NCBI RefSeq assembly: GCF_905220415.1
Contig: NC_059539.1
Coordinates: 12,834,001 to 12,898,000, forward strand
DNA: 64,000 nt
Direction: 5' to 3'
Source: Colias croceus
Lineage: Eukaryota > Arthropoda > Insecta > Lepidoptera > Pieridae
Below, piece by piece: positions 1 to 13,792 of this stretch. Positions within the stretch are counted from its first letter, which is position 1. Each line of letters starts with the position of its first letter. Below the pieces are notes generated by a model. It was not told the DNA's origin and did no database searches. It worked only from the letters and a program-made list of their open reading frames with translations. The position numbers and the translations under genes are program-made.

Positions 1-2961
1 TGCACTGCATCTGTTTGTAAATTTTCACAAAGGGAATCGAGTTAAGCGTGTAACGCCGCGCGACGGAATACGGTTAATTCATTTATTTTGCTACATACAG
101 TTTTGCATATCGCAAATTGAATTAAGTGCTTGGACTATGAACAACAGTGTTGCCTATGCGAGTAACAATTTCGTCAAAACAATGCTTTTTAATGGGATTT
201 TTCGTCGCATTTTATTGCTTTAGCATTAGTTTATTTGTAATTGTTTATAGCAAATCTAATTTTTTATTGATTGAATTTAAATTCAATAGAATGTTTTCCT
301 TAGTTTAACGTTTACGATCTACTACTGAGAAACTGAATTTTTACATTCTTCTGAAGTAACCTGTCAATAGATTTCTCTGCTTACCCGCACATCGTTTTTC
401 GTAGAACTACTCGTTTTACTTGGTAACTGGCTTTACGATTGCCTTTAATTCTTGTAAATACTATTTCACAGAAAGATATAGAGTTAAAAGTAAGATAAAT
501 GTAGCAATATTTTCTTAATAAAAACATCTATAAGCAAACTTTTAAAAGTATCACAGATACATAAAATATTGAAACAAATGTTGTTTTAACCAATAAAATA
601 TCGAGCTAATTCTCTCATATTTATCTTAGTTGAAATAGAAAATATTGTGTTCGCTCGTAAACATAACAACAGCCACAAAAAAGTTATGTATGTACACCCG
701 TAAAAATATTACTGACTATTTTTTCGCAATAACTATATTTCACTCTCAGAGCTTTCTAGATTTGCTTGGATCAGTTCATCGTATTATGTGGGACTATTTG
801 CAGAAACTTATTCGACTCTATCTTCTTATTGAAACAAATCGCACATAAAAACCGTGGTCTTTCTCTTCACATATAAAATTGCTAAACCGATTTCACTACA
901 CATAAACTTACCTACATTATAGCATATAATAAACACTTTTGTACCCCAATAGCCCATACATAATATAAAACACAACACAATTTCGTCAACACGCACGAAC
1001 ATTTATTATTCATTACCTTTTAAGAATAAAACATATAATACCCGACTGGCTATTAAATATTTGTCTAGCACATTAACAGTAATGTAGGAACAATTTGAAT
1101 TTAAAACAACAATCATTTCTCCCTCCGAGATACGTTTAAATTTTGATAGGATCTTTTATTTCCACGAGACGCGAGGAAAAGGCGCGCCAAAGAGGATTCC
1201 GTATTATTGTTCAGCGAACGAAGGTTTTATTGTATTTCGGTTTTACCATCATTTATGTGCACTTCGATCTTTCGCTTATATTGTGTCATTCTATTGCTTT
1301 CGTAAATATCATAAATGACGATTTTTATGTGAAAGAAATGTTCTTTGAATGAATAATTTATAAAGTGATTTGATACACTGTTGTAGATGTTCATCATCGA
1401 CATAATATGTGTATGTACGTGTGTGTGTGTATGAGATTCTGATATCGAAGGGTTATCCCTAATAACCCTTCGGTATTCGGGCCCCTATCTAATCGTATGA
1501 AACATGATACCATATTAAATACTAACTAATTAACTTCATTAATCGGTGCTTCCTTCACGTAATACCAAATAAATTAAGAGTAAAATAGTACACTGCAAAC
1601 ATTAATCCTTTCTTGAAAACATTGTTTTCATACTAAACAGACATTAAAGCGGTCCTGTTCGGATTCATTATGTGTTACGGCTAAAAAACGAAATAGTCCA
1701 ATAAATTATCTTAATCACGAAAGCATTTATTTACATAACAATGGTTATTTTTCCCGAGTCTGTTCAGGTTCCGTGCGTGTCCCTTATTAAATCGCTTCGC
1801 ACGCGACGCGAGCGGGCCGGGCGGGGCGAGCGGGGCGAAGCGAGCTAATTGCGGCCGCGCTCCGATAACTAACACGGAACGAGTGCTTATTCATTCATGT
1901 TGTTTTGTTTGGAGGTTGCGTTTTTTTGTCCTTTGTGCGTGGGTGTGAAACTTTCAATTACGGTCGACGAAATATCATCGACATTTTCTTACACTCCTAT
2001 AATTTACTAATTATGGATGTTCGATATGGATGTCTATAATTAGATTCCTGTACATAATATGACAAATGGATAATATTTAAGTATGTGTTTCTATTATTTT
2101 GTCATGTTCGTTTGTTTTGGTTAATATTTAAAACGTCTGCTTCGTTTGAAGGGATATGATGCGATGAAATAATGTTCTGATAAAGTATTTGAATTACGTT
2201 TCTTTTAGGACAATGCACTTCATAAGATTTTGAAATACCTTGAGACTAGATTTGTAACACAAAGTATCTCATCACGCCAATCATCAAAACGAAATTATCG
2301 TCATTAAATCTCATTTAACTGGTCGTTGGAAGAAAACAAGGTTAACGATGCGATGTAGTGTAGAATGGAATGCTTCGACGATCTTAGAATTGCATTCAAG
2401 CTAGTTTTAATAGTAAAATAATAAATAATCGTCTATACACATAATAACTTATGAATATATTGACTCAGTCGAGAAATAGACGATCAGTTTAGGCTTTATT
2501 GATAACAAATCTGCTTAAACAATTACAAATCACACTTAGCCAAATAGCCAGTGCACTAAAAGATAAGATGTGACGAAATTACAAGTTGTATTAATTCCTT
2601 TTAAATTATGTTAAGTCCCAATTAAGCAATCGGAACGAAGTAAAATTTCAAATTAAACCAGAATCGATTTATTCAAATGAAACTTATCACAGCGATATGA
2701 AACTGTCTCTTATTTCATTCAATACGGTATCTATTCATTAGTTGAAAGCTAAAGTTGCTTGCACAGTGCACACTGAGTGACCACTCGGAGAGGCTGTTTG
2801 TTCACTTGGAATGTAAAATCAGATCGAAAGCAATGTTTTAATTCTTTATAAATATTAAATAGTATAAAATAATGTGGAATTATTTATAAATCGCATAGAA
2901 ATAACATCGTTAATAATTATTCTTTCTTTTGACGTTCGTTAATACTAATTCAAACATTTAC
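1..2961. other. Non-coding AT-rich DNA
   Basis: No open frame here has a recognisable product. The frames present are short, AT-rich and match no family I know. A GC-rich patch at about 1,795-1,860 contains repeated GCGGGGCGA-like words flanked by inverted CGCTTCGC/GCGAAGCG. It could be a CpG-rich regulatory patch, but nothing proves that. A short CA/GT run lies near 1,410-1,432. The stretch is best read as intergenic or intronic. Confidence 0.6.
1446..1472. repeat. Perfect 11-bp hairpin
   Basis: The arms CGAAGGGTTAT and ATAACCCTTCG are perfectly complementary and separated by a 5-nt loop (CCCTA). No T-run or gene end is adjacent, so it is recorded as a structural feature only. Confidence 0.7.
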
Positions 2962-3107
2962 TGTCTTACCAAAAAAAAACTTTAGACAGGGCTTTAAGCG
3001 CGGGTTCTCTTTAATTTGGTTTTGTCGTATTTCAAATAGACAATTATTAAAGTGACAGATCTCTGGTTTAAAGTTAGACTGTGTCTAAATTTTTTTGTGG
3101 TAAGACA
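2962..3107. mobile_element. Small MITE with imperfect terminal inverted repeats
   Basis: The two ends are TGTCTTACC... and ...GGTAAGACA. The inverted similarity continues inward through an A-rich run and TTTAGACA on both sides, with a few mismatches. The 146-bp unit has no coding capacity, as expected for a non-autonomous DNA transposon. I could not define a target-site duplication, so the superfamily is unknown. Confidence 0.6.
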
Positions 3108-5956
3108 ATTAGGCTCCATTAACTGAAAGAATCGTCTTCAAAAATAGAACTCTCCCACACAAATAAGTTAAAACATTTAGATTTACAATATAATCAAAAG
3201 TAATTTTATTCTTCCCTAAGCCACTAATTAACCACGCTAAGTTCGAAGAAAACCGACATCCGCATATCATTAATAAAATTCATAAGAAAAATAACGATCG
3301 TACATTATGTAAATTAATTGAACAAAATTAATTATCTTGCAACAACTTATTAACGAGCGAAAGACCTCGACATGATAAAGGTCGTGGGAAATTGTCGATA
3401 AATTGACGTTCAAAAGGCTCAGGTTGCTTTTATTACGTCAGCGGCTGAGGGCTGTGACGGGGAAATCACTGCTACTAATAACCACGTGAAATAACAGCGG
3501 TGACACTGTTACAATTATGTGAAGTGATAGGGATATAAGCTGTTCCAATAATTTTTTTGAAAAGCTATGTAACATTCTATAAATTGATGATAATATTACT
3601 GTTTTCATGTAGTTTTACATAATATTCTTTAGGACCGATTCTACCAATTTAAATTATAATACATTACACTAACGTTTTGGTACAAAATATTGATATAGTT
3701 GCCTACTATAATTAATGTATTGATGCTATTATAAATCTATAGCATCAATATCTCATAACTGTAAAAACAAAATTGTACAGAGTCAAAGTCACATCACAAT
3801 AAACTTGATCGAAAAAATAATTCACACAAATAACAGGTGTTATTTCAAAAGCAAGACACCTGTTATATTTTTCTAAACTTCCCGGGCGGTGTCCAGTCAC
3901 TCGTGTGTCGCAACTGCAATAGGCTGTCGGTTATGGCTTCCGACGTCATTAGCTTGATTTATCGTTTTTGTTACAGCCAGATAACAGCGAAACAGAGAAG
4001 TTATCTTTTTAACTGAATGGTAGTATTGACCAATTAGAAGTTAAATACTTTTAAATAGATTTCGCTTATGCAATTGAATTTATATTAAATTAGAAATAGC
4101 AAAAATGAAATAATTAGTTACAGACGAAATGTCTCCCAGGAACTTCTTTATTTTTCAATATTTTTAAAAAATATATCTAATCACGATGCTTGCCCTCAAT
4201 ACATTAGATATTAAAGTATAATATATATGTTGCTCTTAAAATCCGCTGTAAAATCTTACAACTTCCACTTTCCCAGCTCTCAAACAAAGATTTCATCTGC
4301 ATATAAAATTTTATCTAAATCGGCTAGTCGCAAAAACTTCATAACGATAATAATCATTACAACCATTTCAAGTGTAAAAGTCGTAAAACAACCAACTCGA
4401 ACTTCTTTGTGCTAAAAAATAATATTTCCAACTTTTAAGTATTTGTAAAAAATACTCTTTTTCACATTATATGCGTAAGATCAGGAAAATAGCCCATTTT
4501 TCGATTGATGCGGTTTATCTACTTTTCTTCCTTACCCATTCAGCTATTTATACGTGACACATAAACATATTAACAGAATTATGTTAGTGCAACATTGAAC
4601 TAATATTATCAGTATGTGTAACATGTTTCTATAAATTAAATTATCGTTTATTTACACTTTAAATAATGTTATTGTTATAATCGTGCGCATCACTAGCGTG
4701 ATCACGCAGATATCCGCGCAGTAAGTTAGATGTCGTAAAGGCGAAATAATGAGTTTTCTTATCCAAATGTCGTTGGCAGAACTTTGCATATGTCTACGAT
4801 ACACGCACTCGTATCAACAATTCACATTTAAATTGCTTATTTCAAGTTGCATATAAATTGTCTTTACGTTTTTATTGTGCTGGGAATTTATTGCGTAAAA
4901 AAACATGTTTATTAATTTCTTTATTATTTTCTATACAATAATTTAACAAGCGAGCATGCGGTTAGAATACACTTTAACTACAATATGATCCACACATAAT
5001 TACATAAATGTGAGCAAAGGTAACGAGAATTAAAAAGTTAGCGAAGGGTCAACGAATTTGGCCAAAAGCTTTTTGCGCTTTTAAAGCTCGCTCATCTCCT
5101 TTATTATCTACAGCCACTAAAATACTAAATGTTATATTTAAATACTCCACGTAAAATTGTTCAGTCTAGACACTCAGATATTTAAATCTAATTGTTTTAA
5201 GTATTTGCTAAATAGCCAGCAAGTTCTGAAACTTTATAATTATTTCAAAGATATTTGTTAATTGCGCCGACTGCGGTATTTAATTATTTATGAATCTGTT
5301 AATTTTGTCGGTACAACTTTTGAAGGATTAAAGGATTACAAACAATTAGGTACACTTTAAGCAAATAATGTAGCATTTTTCTAAATATAGTTTCGGAATG
5401 GAAACTTTTATCTTATTTTAATATATAATTTTCATTAAAGTATTGTGTATAGAGTAAATACCGACATAAAATGCACACGCAAACACGCCTATCTATACCA
5501 TCATAATTACAGTCTAGATTTACCCTTTCAAAGTGAACTTTATCATCACCCCTATCCGTAGTTTCTTGCAAAAACAAAAGCCTTCATAGTGGAATATCTC
5601 CTCTAAGTGTCGCATGTAACAAGGATCTCACAATAAATATCGTACAAGGCTCCTTCATTAGGCTACGTGTACACTCTGTGCTGCTAACTTACATTTGTTC
5701 GCAGTCTATAAAGCTGTGTGCACACTCGCGTCTGTTTATTCTTACACACGTCGCTACTCCGGCACAAAACACGTGAGAACTCGAGCAAAAAGGCTTTTAA
5801 GGCTGTTTCTTACAGGCGTTAATAATGCAACATTCTCTACGTACAGTTTACGCTATTGTTATTTATTTTAATTAAACTTGTGAAAATTCGGAATGGAACA
5901 ATTATTTTTGTTCAACATTTGTGTGTGTGACACTTCTTTGTACAAAATTTACTCTG
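3108..5956. other. Non-coding AT-rich DNA with short hairpins
   Basis: No recognisable gene. Two perfect inverted repeats are visible: a 12-bp stem at 3,718-3,729/3,739-3,750 (TATTGATGCTAT) and an 11-bp stem at 3,830-3,840/3,856-3,866 (ATAACAGGTGT). A G+C-elevated stretch near 3,360-3,500 might be regulatory, but I see no decisive motif. Confidence 0.5.
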
Positions 5957-6810
5957 TTATAGGTCTACCAGAATCTGATGGCATATTTATATTTAAGAAA
6001 TAAAAGATTTTCATGTGGCAACTTATTTGACAACTATCAAATTGTTTGTCAAATTATTTGTCTTTTTTGCAGTTGATGAATAATTTTTAGGATTTTGTCT
6101 AAAAAATCTTCGAAAATGTCGAAAAAGCCGCTGCGATCACAAGCAAGAGGTCTTGTTTATAATGTCTATAGAAAAACATTCGATGAAGAAGGGTCAAACA
6201 CATCACAATTTTCAATTTTGAAGATTTTATTGGTAAATTGGACTTACCCGTGTTGATACTTTAAATTACAAAATATTATATGTAGGTAACTATAATATTG
6301 TTTGTTGATTAGAATATCATTTTATGAAAACTTATTACAGGAGTTTCCAATACGGCTATTCGTCAAGTCCAAGCTGTCCAAGTCAATTTTATAATGTGTG
6401 TATCTGTTAATAATTACGAAAATAAACATAGTTTTATTTTATTTTTATTTTATTTTATAAAAAATTATAAGCAGTTTTGATCTAAATTATATCATTATAT
6501 CGATATTTTCACATGGCATACTGGTAATGAATATACAAATATAGGTATGTGTAAATAATAATATTATGTATTTCCTGTATAAAAGTAATATGTATAATTG
6601 TATATTATACATGTAAGTATGTACCTGCATAATATTAAGTGGATATCTCATTATTAAGAACAGTATTGTCCACTTATGTAATGTGACTAATTATATTGAG
6701 ATCAAAATAAAAAATAAGCAGTATCAAGATCGTTCAGTCCATTTTCCCCAGGGTTGCACACTCTAAATTTTGATTTCCCTAATTGCCATCAGATTCTGGT
6801 TTACCTATAT
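5957..6810 (+). mobile_element. Deleted DNA transposon (Tc1/IS630-like?) with TIRs
   Basis: The ends are inverted copies of ATAGGTnnACCAGAATCTGATGGCA, at about 5,959-5,984 and 6,783-6,808. The adjacent TA dinucleotides fit a Tc1/mariner-IS630-type TA target. The ~850-bp interior is AT-rich, has a TTTTA-type simple repeat near 6,431-6,460, and keeps only a short frame that looks like the start of a transposase. It reads as an internally deleted, non-autonomous copy. The superfamily assignment rests on the TA and on that N-terminus and is tentative. Confidence 0.65.
6116..6256 (+). pseudogene. Transposase N-terminal relic (46 codons)
   Basis: The frame opens with MSKKPLRSQARGLVYNVYRK and stops after 46 codons. 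A basic start with a K-P-L-R-S-x-A-R pattern followed by a V-Y-N-V-type helix resembles the N-terminus of insect IS630/Tc1-like DDE transposases, from memory of the family. No catalytic DDE region follows, so the gene is a deletion relic inside the TIR-bounded element. It could also be a chance frame. Confidence 0.35.
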
Positions 6811-9800
6811 ATTCTCTTTGACAGGAAGCAACATCTTTAACTTAACTTTAATATGTAGAACAGAAATATCATTTTCATTGTAACATTTCCGTATAACAAA
6901 AATAATAGTTTATTCTTAATATTTTGCATTATCTAACACGTTAAACAATAAGAAAGTACAACGATGTATATCCTACGTGCACCGAACTAATTATTTCGAC
7001 CACATAACATAAATTATCTTATGAAAACAATTCGTTGCATAATTCCCTTATAAATTACGAGCGTCCCCACAACACGAAACATTCTCGAAATATCTTGGAA
7101 CAAAGCGGTGTACAGCTGAAATTCCACCATGGATGCACGATGCACCGGATACGTCCGAAGCATCGACTGCAGCCAACTTGCGGACGCCATTGTTGCGGAC
7201 CCCGCCGGGCCTCGTAAAGAACTCTTTATTACGTCGCGTGTGTGCGTGTAATTTATGCCCCCAAAGCCAAGGAAAGCTGTCTGCACACGCTTTACAAAAG
7301 AACTTATTTTATACGTATGCTGTTACAAAGAATGGGACTGTTAATCATAACTTTCTTTCGGAAAATGAGGGTATATATGTGGCGTGTTCATAAATACGCG
7401 TAGAATTTATAATACTTGTTTTATTATTATACAATACGTATATCTAATTCAAATTTATGAATCTAACTAGAGAAAATCTTCAAATTCATCTCATAAAATA
7501 ATAGCAACCCATAAAATGTCTCACAAATGCAAACTTCAAATATTCTAAAACGTTTCATACCAAATTCGCGTGTGCAAATAGAGATAAACCTGTATTCACA
7601 CTAGAATATCAAATCTGGCGAGGACTGCAAACACGGCAATAAATGTAAAATATACACGAAAACGGCTCATTATTCAAAACTCTATTTTAATATTTAAACA
7701 AGTAAAATGCGTCTGGGACGGACGGATGTGTCGGCCATTTCGCGCGAATCTCTGAATTTTGCACAAAATGGCGGCCACGGTCACTCGCATTGTGCGGGGA
7801 AACCCGAAGCATTATGGCTTTTATAAAACCGCTAATTGTTCTCCAAAAGTATTATACTTCTTTGTGATGAGAATGCATTGAAATTTTCGAGGCCCATTGT
7901 TCACTAATTGTGATGTTTATGTTAACTGATTTCTCTGCATTGTTTATTGTTGTCATTTCAATCTATCATTGGTAAATGCCACGCGTCAACCGTAGCATTA
8001 AAATACATTAAAATACCTCCGATAATCTCATTAACGAAGTCGTACTACAATATCGCCGGCATCGTCACTCTTTCGTCAGAAATAATATAAAGGGCAGAGA
8101 ATAATGACAGCACCATTATTGATAATGTATTTATCAAATCGTGAACACTATTGCTGGCCCAACCGAGCTTAAACTAACGATAATTTGTTGACATGATCTG
8201 AACACACCGGCTAATTACGATCAAACGAAAGTAGAGCGTGTATCGAGTAATCGATCGGCCGAAACATCGAGACGTTGACTTTTCAATTAAGTCGGATCGG
8301 CGCCGACAAGCGTTCGATTAATCAATCGCTCCATTCTCGGCCGAATCGATATCTCGAGGGCAGTCTATCAATTATGTGGACATCACTCATTCGACTGGAC
8401 CTCTTTGCTCGTGTACCAACTTCATTTGGCCAAAGTGCTTCAGCTTTAGCGTAGTTTAAACTTACCTTTATCCTCTCATTTAGTCACTTTCGGTCGTGTT
8501 CATTTATGATGCGCTGTGGCTATTTTCAGCTAAAAGCAAATGACCAATTGATACTGAAACGAATGAATGATTAATGTGACCATCAGGTTGGAATCGTCTA
8601 GTTTCTAACTAGTAATTGAACTATCAAAATGTTGGCAGCAACTACGATATAAGACATCAAAACAATCTGTTTAATCAAACACTCATGTTGTTGCAATGCA
8701 GCTGAAAAGCAAAACACTTCCGCGCCCCAGCTTGAATTATTCGATTATCTTTAATCGGTTTCAATTACACGGCTTTTCAAAAGTGAAATGTAATTGTTTG
8801 AGCATTGCCGGCTGAAGACGGACAATTAAAGTTGAAATCAAACAAGGGCTCACGCGATGCGGTGCGCCCGCCGCCCGCCGCCCGCCGCCCGCCCGTGATA
8901 GCTCACTGCTACCGCTATGCACATGGAAATCTAAAAGAAATAATAGCTTCGACATGAGCCTTTATTAGCTTGTAAAAATTAGTATTTGAATTTACTGGGA
9001 AGATTTTATAGAGGAGAATTTAATAGTGGTTAAAAATTCAGGTATGCGTTATAATTTGGAGCGGATTTCAATACTTGTACAATATATTTCAAAAAGTATA
9101 CTTATTAAGAAATAAAACTAAACTTGAAAGATACGGTTTAACTTTTATAAGATTCCCAAAAATCAATATTTTGCATGATTTCAGTAATTATTCGTAGCTA
9201 AAAGGTTTACACCTAGATCCTAAGCTTTCGTAGCAACATTTAAAATATTGAAGTACCAGCTACATCAATAAACGTACCTAATTATTAACAAGAGAAGTAT
9301 TAACATATTATAACATAAAAAATATGAATATACAATCACACCAATCATTAGATACCATTAAGAAAACTTATCAACCAATCCCATACAAAATTATCCACTC
9401 GTTGTAGAATCAAAACAAAGTGATCAATCAAATATTGATACGAACGAGTGTAAATGCAAATACGGTATTTACCTCAACCTCGTGTTCCTCTTTCCCACCT
9501 CTATTGACAACTTTACCGAGATGTATTCAATCCCATACATTAACTATCGATAGTATCAAAGCTATAAAATTCTACGCTGAGAACTGAGGAATTTTGTTAT
9601 CGAAATATGTATTTAAAAGTATAATTAATTAGTATTGAATAATAGATTTACTGACAATGTTGTCTTGTTCTTTAAGCATAACGACGTTCGGTTATATAAT
9701 TTTACTTCTTTTAAAATATGAGTTAAAAATTGTTGTAGGAACACACCATGAAATGTGTATTCTATGATTTACATCAACAATAATTTCAACATGCATTGTT

Positions 9801-10697
9801 TTCTAAAAAAGAAATGAGTAATGTCGAAGTAATCCGAGCTACTATGTAAATGTTACGTGTTTGTTTGCGTCGTATCGAACGATCCCATCTCACGCACACA
9901 TGCATAATGTATGTCTGTCCGCTGTCCACTCTACACTCTGAACATATTCGTTACACACTGGTATTGGCAAGTTACATCTCTATTTAATGCTACTTGAACT
10001 TAATTTAACTTAAACTTGTATCTTTAACAGCTTAGTCTTTTATGACAGAACTATAATATACTTACACAAAATAATTTTCATGCTTCGTTTGAAAGGTACA
10101 TCTGCATTAGATAAAAATGCAGAACTCCCTATTGTGAAACTTTAAACGATAATTTAAAAAATAAGGCGCTGCAGTGTAGCTTCAAAAATTGTGAAATTTT
10201 TAACTTAAACCCAATTGAATATGCACATTTATTTCTATACAGGATAGCTAAAAAATGTACGAATTCCTCAAGTCCAGGTGTAGTCCAATATGTTACCATC
10301 GAGACGTCGTCGTTTACTAGAAAATTCAAAGAGTTTTGCTCTTCCACTCGATTCGACCACAAAGCCTTTACCTATTCTGGTGTAACTAGGTAATATTTGA
10401 CGAATATCGATCCAGTATTTTTCAGGATTTATAAAATGTAGAAAATAGGACAGACTAGGATACGGATAAGTATTTTGTGTCTTACGTCACATGTCTCCAA
10501 CGAGCTCCATCAACTTAGCTTAGAGCATCATTAATTAAAACATGTGAGTCAAGTGCAGTTACCAGTTCGAGGGTCTGCTGAATATGGATAACAAAGCAAG
10601 ACCTCCCTTGACCTTACTCTCGTCTCATCATTATCGCATAATGTATCGACACTTGGTCTATTTTTCTATTTTTACATATTGTCCATAATATAATTCA
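6811..10697. other. Non-coding DNA with a GC microsatellite
   Basis: No recognisable gene. A CCGCC-type microsatellite occupies about 8,866-8,894 and gives short spurious frames on both strands. The segment 8,140-8,370 is richer in G+C and is listed separately as a regulatory candidate. The rest is AT-rich and featureless to the eye. Confidence 0.5.
8140..8370. promoter_or_regulatory. Candidate cis-regulatory block with clustered ATCGAT/ATTA words
   Basis: This stretch concentrates homeodomain-type and ATCGAT-type words (GCTAATTACGATC, AATCGATCGG, TTCGATTAATCAATCG, CGAATCGATATCTCGAG) in an otherwise AT-rich background. It has no coding frame. Such clusters are common in enhancers of insect developmental genes, and a developmental LRR receptor gene lies in the same window. 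No conservation test was possible, so the call is inference. Confidence 0.22.
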
Positions 10698-10895
10698 CTA
10701 GCTGTTTGCGCGCGGTTTCACCCGCGTGGCTCCGCTCCTGTTGGTCTTAGCGTGATAATATATAGCCTATATTACTCGTGGATAATGTAGCTTTCGAATG
10801 GTGAAAGAATTTTTAAAATCGATCCAGTAGTTTATGAACCTATTCATTACAATACAAAACAAACAAAGTTTTCTTCTTTATAATATTAGTGTAGA
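10698..10895 (-). mobile_element. Helitron-like non-autonomous element (198 bp)
   Basis: On the minus strand the element begins TCTACACTAATATTATAAAG, directly after an A, and ends CTAG directly before a T. These are the 5'-TC and 3'-CTRR ends with A^T insertion expected of Helitrons. The 3' part has the GC-rich hairpin-like cGCGGGTGAAACCGCGcg segment typical of lepidopteran copies. It has no coding capacity. Confidence 0.75.
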
Positions 10896-12621
10896 TTAAA
10901 AATACTTCGTAGAGCAATTTTAGATGCAACATATTTTTGAAATATTTGGTTTTGTCTTCAAAATAAGTTGAAAATGTATGTTCTTTTACGCACATGTCGG
11001 CTGTTCTATATTTCAATGATTAATTATTTCCCGCGTAAATTAAAACCAACGAACGTACTGAAAAAACAAAAACCTTTTCGCTGCACGATGTTCCAAAATA
11101 AAATGAGCTCTCGTTGTTTGATAATTGACAAAACTTTAATAAGTAAGAGTAAATAATGCAATAACACGTCGCATTAAATCATTAAAATGAACTGGAAGTC
11201 CCCGTTGCCCTACTTCGGGGTACACTGTCGCGTGTTTGTACACCGCGCCCCCGGGGACTGACCCACGGCCTTACCTTAAATATGAAATTATATCCGTGAC
11301 GTCACCGTAAAAATGTCAGCCTCATAATCGACCTGTGGGGACCGGCGACGCACTGTTTACGCTGTTTACACGACAATAACATTGAATATCTTTTGTTTAT
11401 AAACATAATAAGTCTGTTGGGGTTCGCAGGGTGTGCTTGTAAAACACCTATATGTGACCATGTATTGTTGACTTTTTTCTCAAAACAAAACCAACATCAA
11501 AAGCATTACTTACGAGTATATGCAGCATATGAAGGTACTTTAAATCTTCGTGAGTTATTTAGAAACTGAAAAAATGTAAAATCTCATGAAACGTCGGGGA
11601 ACCAGAACAATATAGGTTGTGAATTTTAAATTGCCAACGCAAAAATAGATGAAATAGAAACGCAATGGCCTTACAGCTTACCACATCGTACAACAAACGT
11701 AATGTGAATTTCATGTTATTGTTCATTGCAAGATCCGTTTTTCAAACAGTATTATATGAACAGCGCCCGGGAGGAACGGACGATAAATCTGTTTTGAATA
11801 TCTCCAGGGATGTTAGGGGATTATATTTCATTGCTATGTGTTTTAACGATGATAATCGATGTGGTATTACTGATCCATTCACGGTATACATTGGAAGAAT
11901 ATACTAATTGATTTATGTTAATATGACTATAATTTGTTTTTCAGTAACTTTATTCCTGACTGACGTAACTTTATTCTGCGCAGTAAGTTTACTCAGATTG
12001 TAATTATAACGGTACCTTGAACGGTACCATTTCTGAATCGTGATTAAAATGTTAATTTAAACTGTTATATTCAATATTAAGAATAACAAACACTGCTATT
12101 AATACATAAATGCAAACATACAATATATGTATATACATATAACAATATAAAAATTAAATCAATAGAGCCGAAAATAACACACAATGTTTTTATCCAAACA
12201 TCAAAGGCGCGTTGTTAGTAATATATTTATATATGTATCTTTTAAGGGTTTATTGATTGTCTATATATATGGAACACATACAATCCACGTGGAGAGGCTC
12301 GAGATCGGATGTCGGGGGTCAAGTGAGGCAAGAGGTCCTGTATTGTTACTTATCAATATTCAGACCTCGGGCGCTCTTCACTAAGCGCTGTCAGACTCAT
12401 ATTGAGTCGTAGGTGTGGCTTGTAGAAGTGTTTAAGTATCCGGTACAAGCGGTATAGCATAGAACGGGATACTTGATTATTTTGCAGGATAAAAATTTCC
12501 CTAAATAAAATCTGTCAAAATACGAAACAAAATCTATTTAGTCTTTTTTTTATTTAATAAACGCAATAGTTTTTACAGTGCCATAGTGCAAGTAAAGTCG
12601 TGAACAGAGTTCGTGTAATAA
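10896..12621. other. Non-coding DNA
   Basis: No recognisable gene. A GC-richer block at about 11,195-11,390 contains inverted AGTCCCC/GGGGACT words and a TGACGTCA-like site. A paired GGTACC-containing repeat lies near 12,012-12,030. The frames of 60-80 codons here have no family signature. Confidence 0.5.
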
Positions 12622-12790
12622 AAAGCAATATATTTTATTTATTTATTTATTTCATTAAGGATCACCAACATGACATACACTGATACATAGATAAAAGCAT
12701 TAAAGTAATTACAATCGTAGTGCTGTCACAATTATAGGCAACCACCACTAACAAATACAACATTGAATCCAAATCTAAGACACACAGTCT
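12622..12790 (-). mobile_element. 3' end fragment of a non-LTR retrotransposon
   Basis: Read on the minus strand, a 3'-UTR-like segment (…GGTGATCCTTAATGAA) runs into an (AAAT)n tail at about 12,631-12,655. This is the usual look of dead-on-arrival lepidopteran non-LTR copies. No coding sequence is retained and the 5' boundary is uncertain. Confidence 0.45.
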
Positions 12791-13792
12791 GCACATTTTT
12801 TTTTTCATATAATTTTTAATTTCAATTATAACTTTAGTATAATTAATCCACTATAACTCAAAATGTTGAAAGAAATTTTAAATGAGCTAAAAATTAAGCA
12901 CAGTTTTCCACGTTAAAAACATTTTACTTGTCTGTTCTTGGAAAATTACTATTTGTAAATGTTAATAATAGGGTACATTTTTATCATACTTTAGATTTTA
13001 ATAAAAATTAATTAGTACTTTTAACAAATGTGTTTAAAATGAGTTACACAAATCAATACTTAATTTTAAACAGTTAAATACATTGATATTATTTTACACA
13101 TGAGCACAAATATATCTATCTAGTCTTTCAACACATTTGAGAGAAACGAAATACCTGTATTTTATTGATCACCATTAACTTTATCAGCCCACATCGTTAT
13201 CAGAGCCATCGCAAGCATCCAATTACTGCAATACACAAATATCGAATTGAAATGATTACATTTGTAACCGCGATCAGATTTCGATCGATTTTCATACAAT
13301 CCGCAAATACGACAGATTCTAATTAATGTGACAAAAATCCACCACAATTTTACTGTTTGCGTTTACCGCGCATGTTCACGTTATTCACAATAGATATCAT
13401 TACAATTTTGATAATCAAAATATTTGTTTGGTTCGTCATAGGTAACCTAACCTAGTATTATTTTGAGAATCAAGGTAAATAAATTGTATACATTCGATTT
13501 TGTAATTGCGGTTATAGATCCAAAATTCTGTTTGAGCCGTCATTTTAATGTAACCTTCATTTAATAGTCTGTATAAATATTTGCTGGTCCTTGTGCTGGT
13601 CAAATGATTTGATTTTCGTTTAAAAATTTTTATTCAGTTTAGAAAACTATGAAAATATGCGAGTGATGCGAAATGTAATTTACATACATATCCAGCTTCA
13701 CAACAGGTATAAAAGTTGTAGAGAAACTAATTCACAAAATTTAGCTTTATTCCTCACTGGCCTAACTTTTTTAATGTAGTTTTTATACTACA
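12791..13792. other. Non-coding AT-rich DNA
   Basis: Very AT-rich, with no recognisable gene. A 61-codon minus-strand frame at 13,162-13,347 has no family signature and I treat it as chance. Confidence 0.5.

Noticed and set aside
8761..8955. Frame with Gly/Ala/Arg-rich run
   Set aside because: It is produced by the CCGCC microsatellite at about 8,866-8,894.
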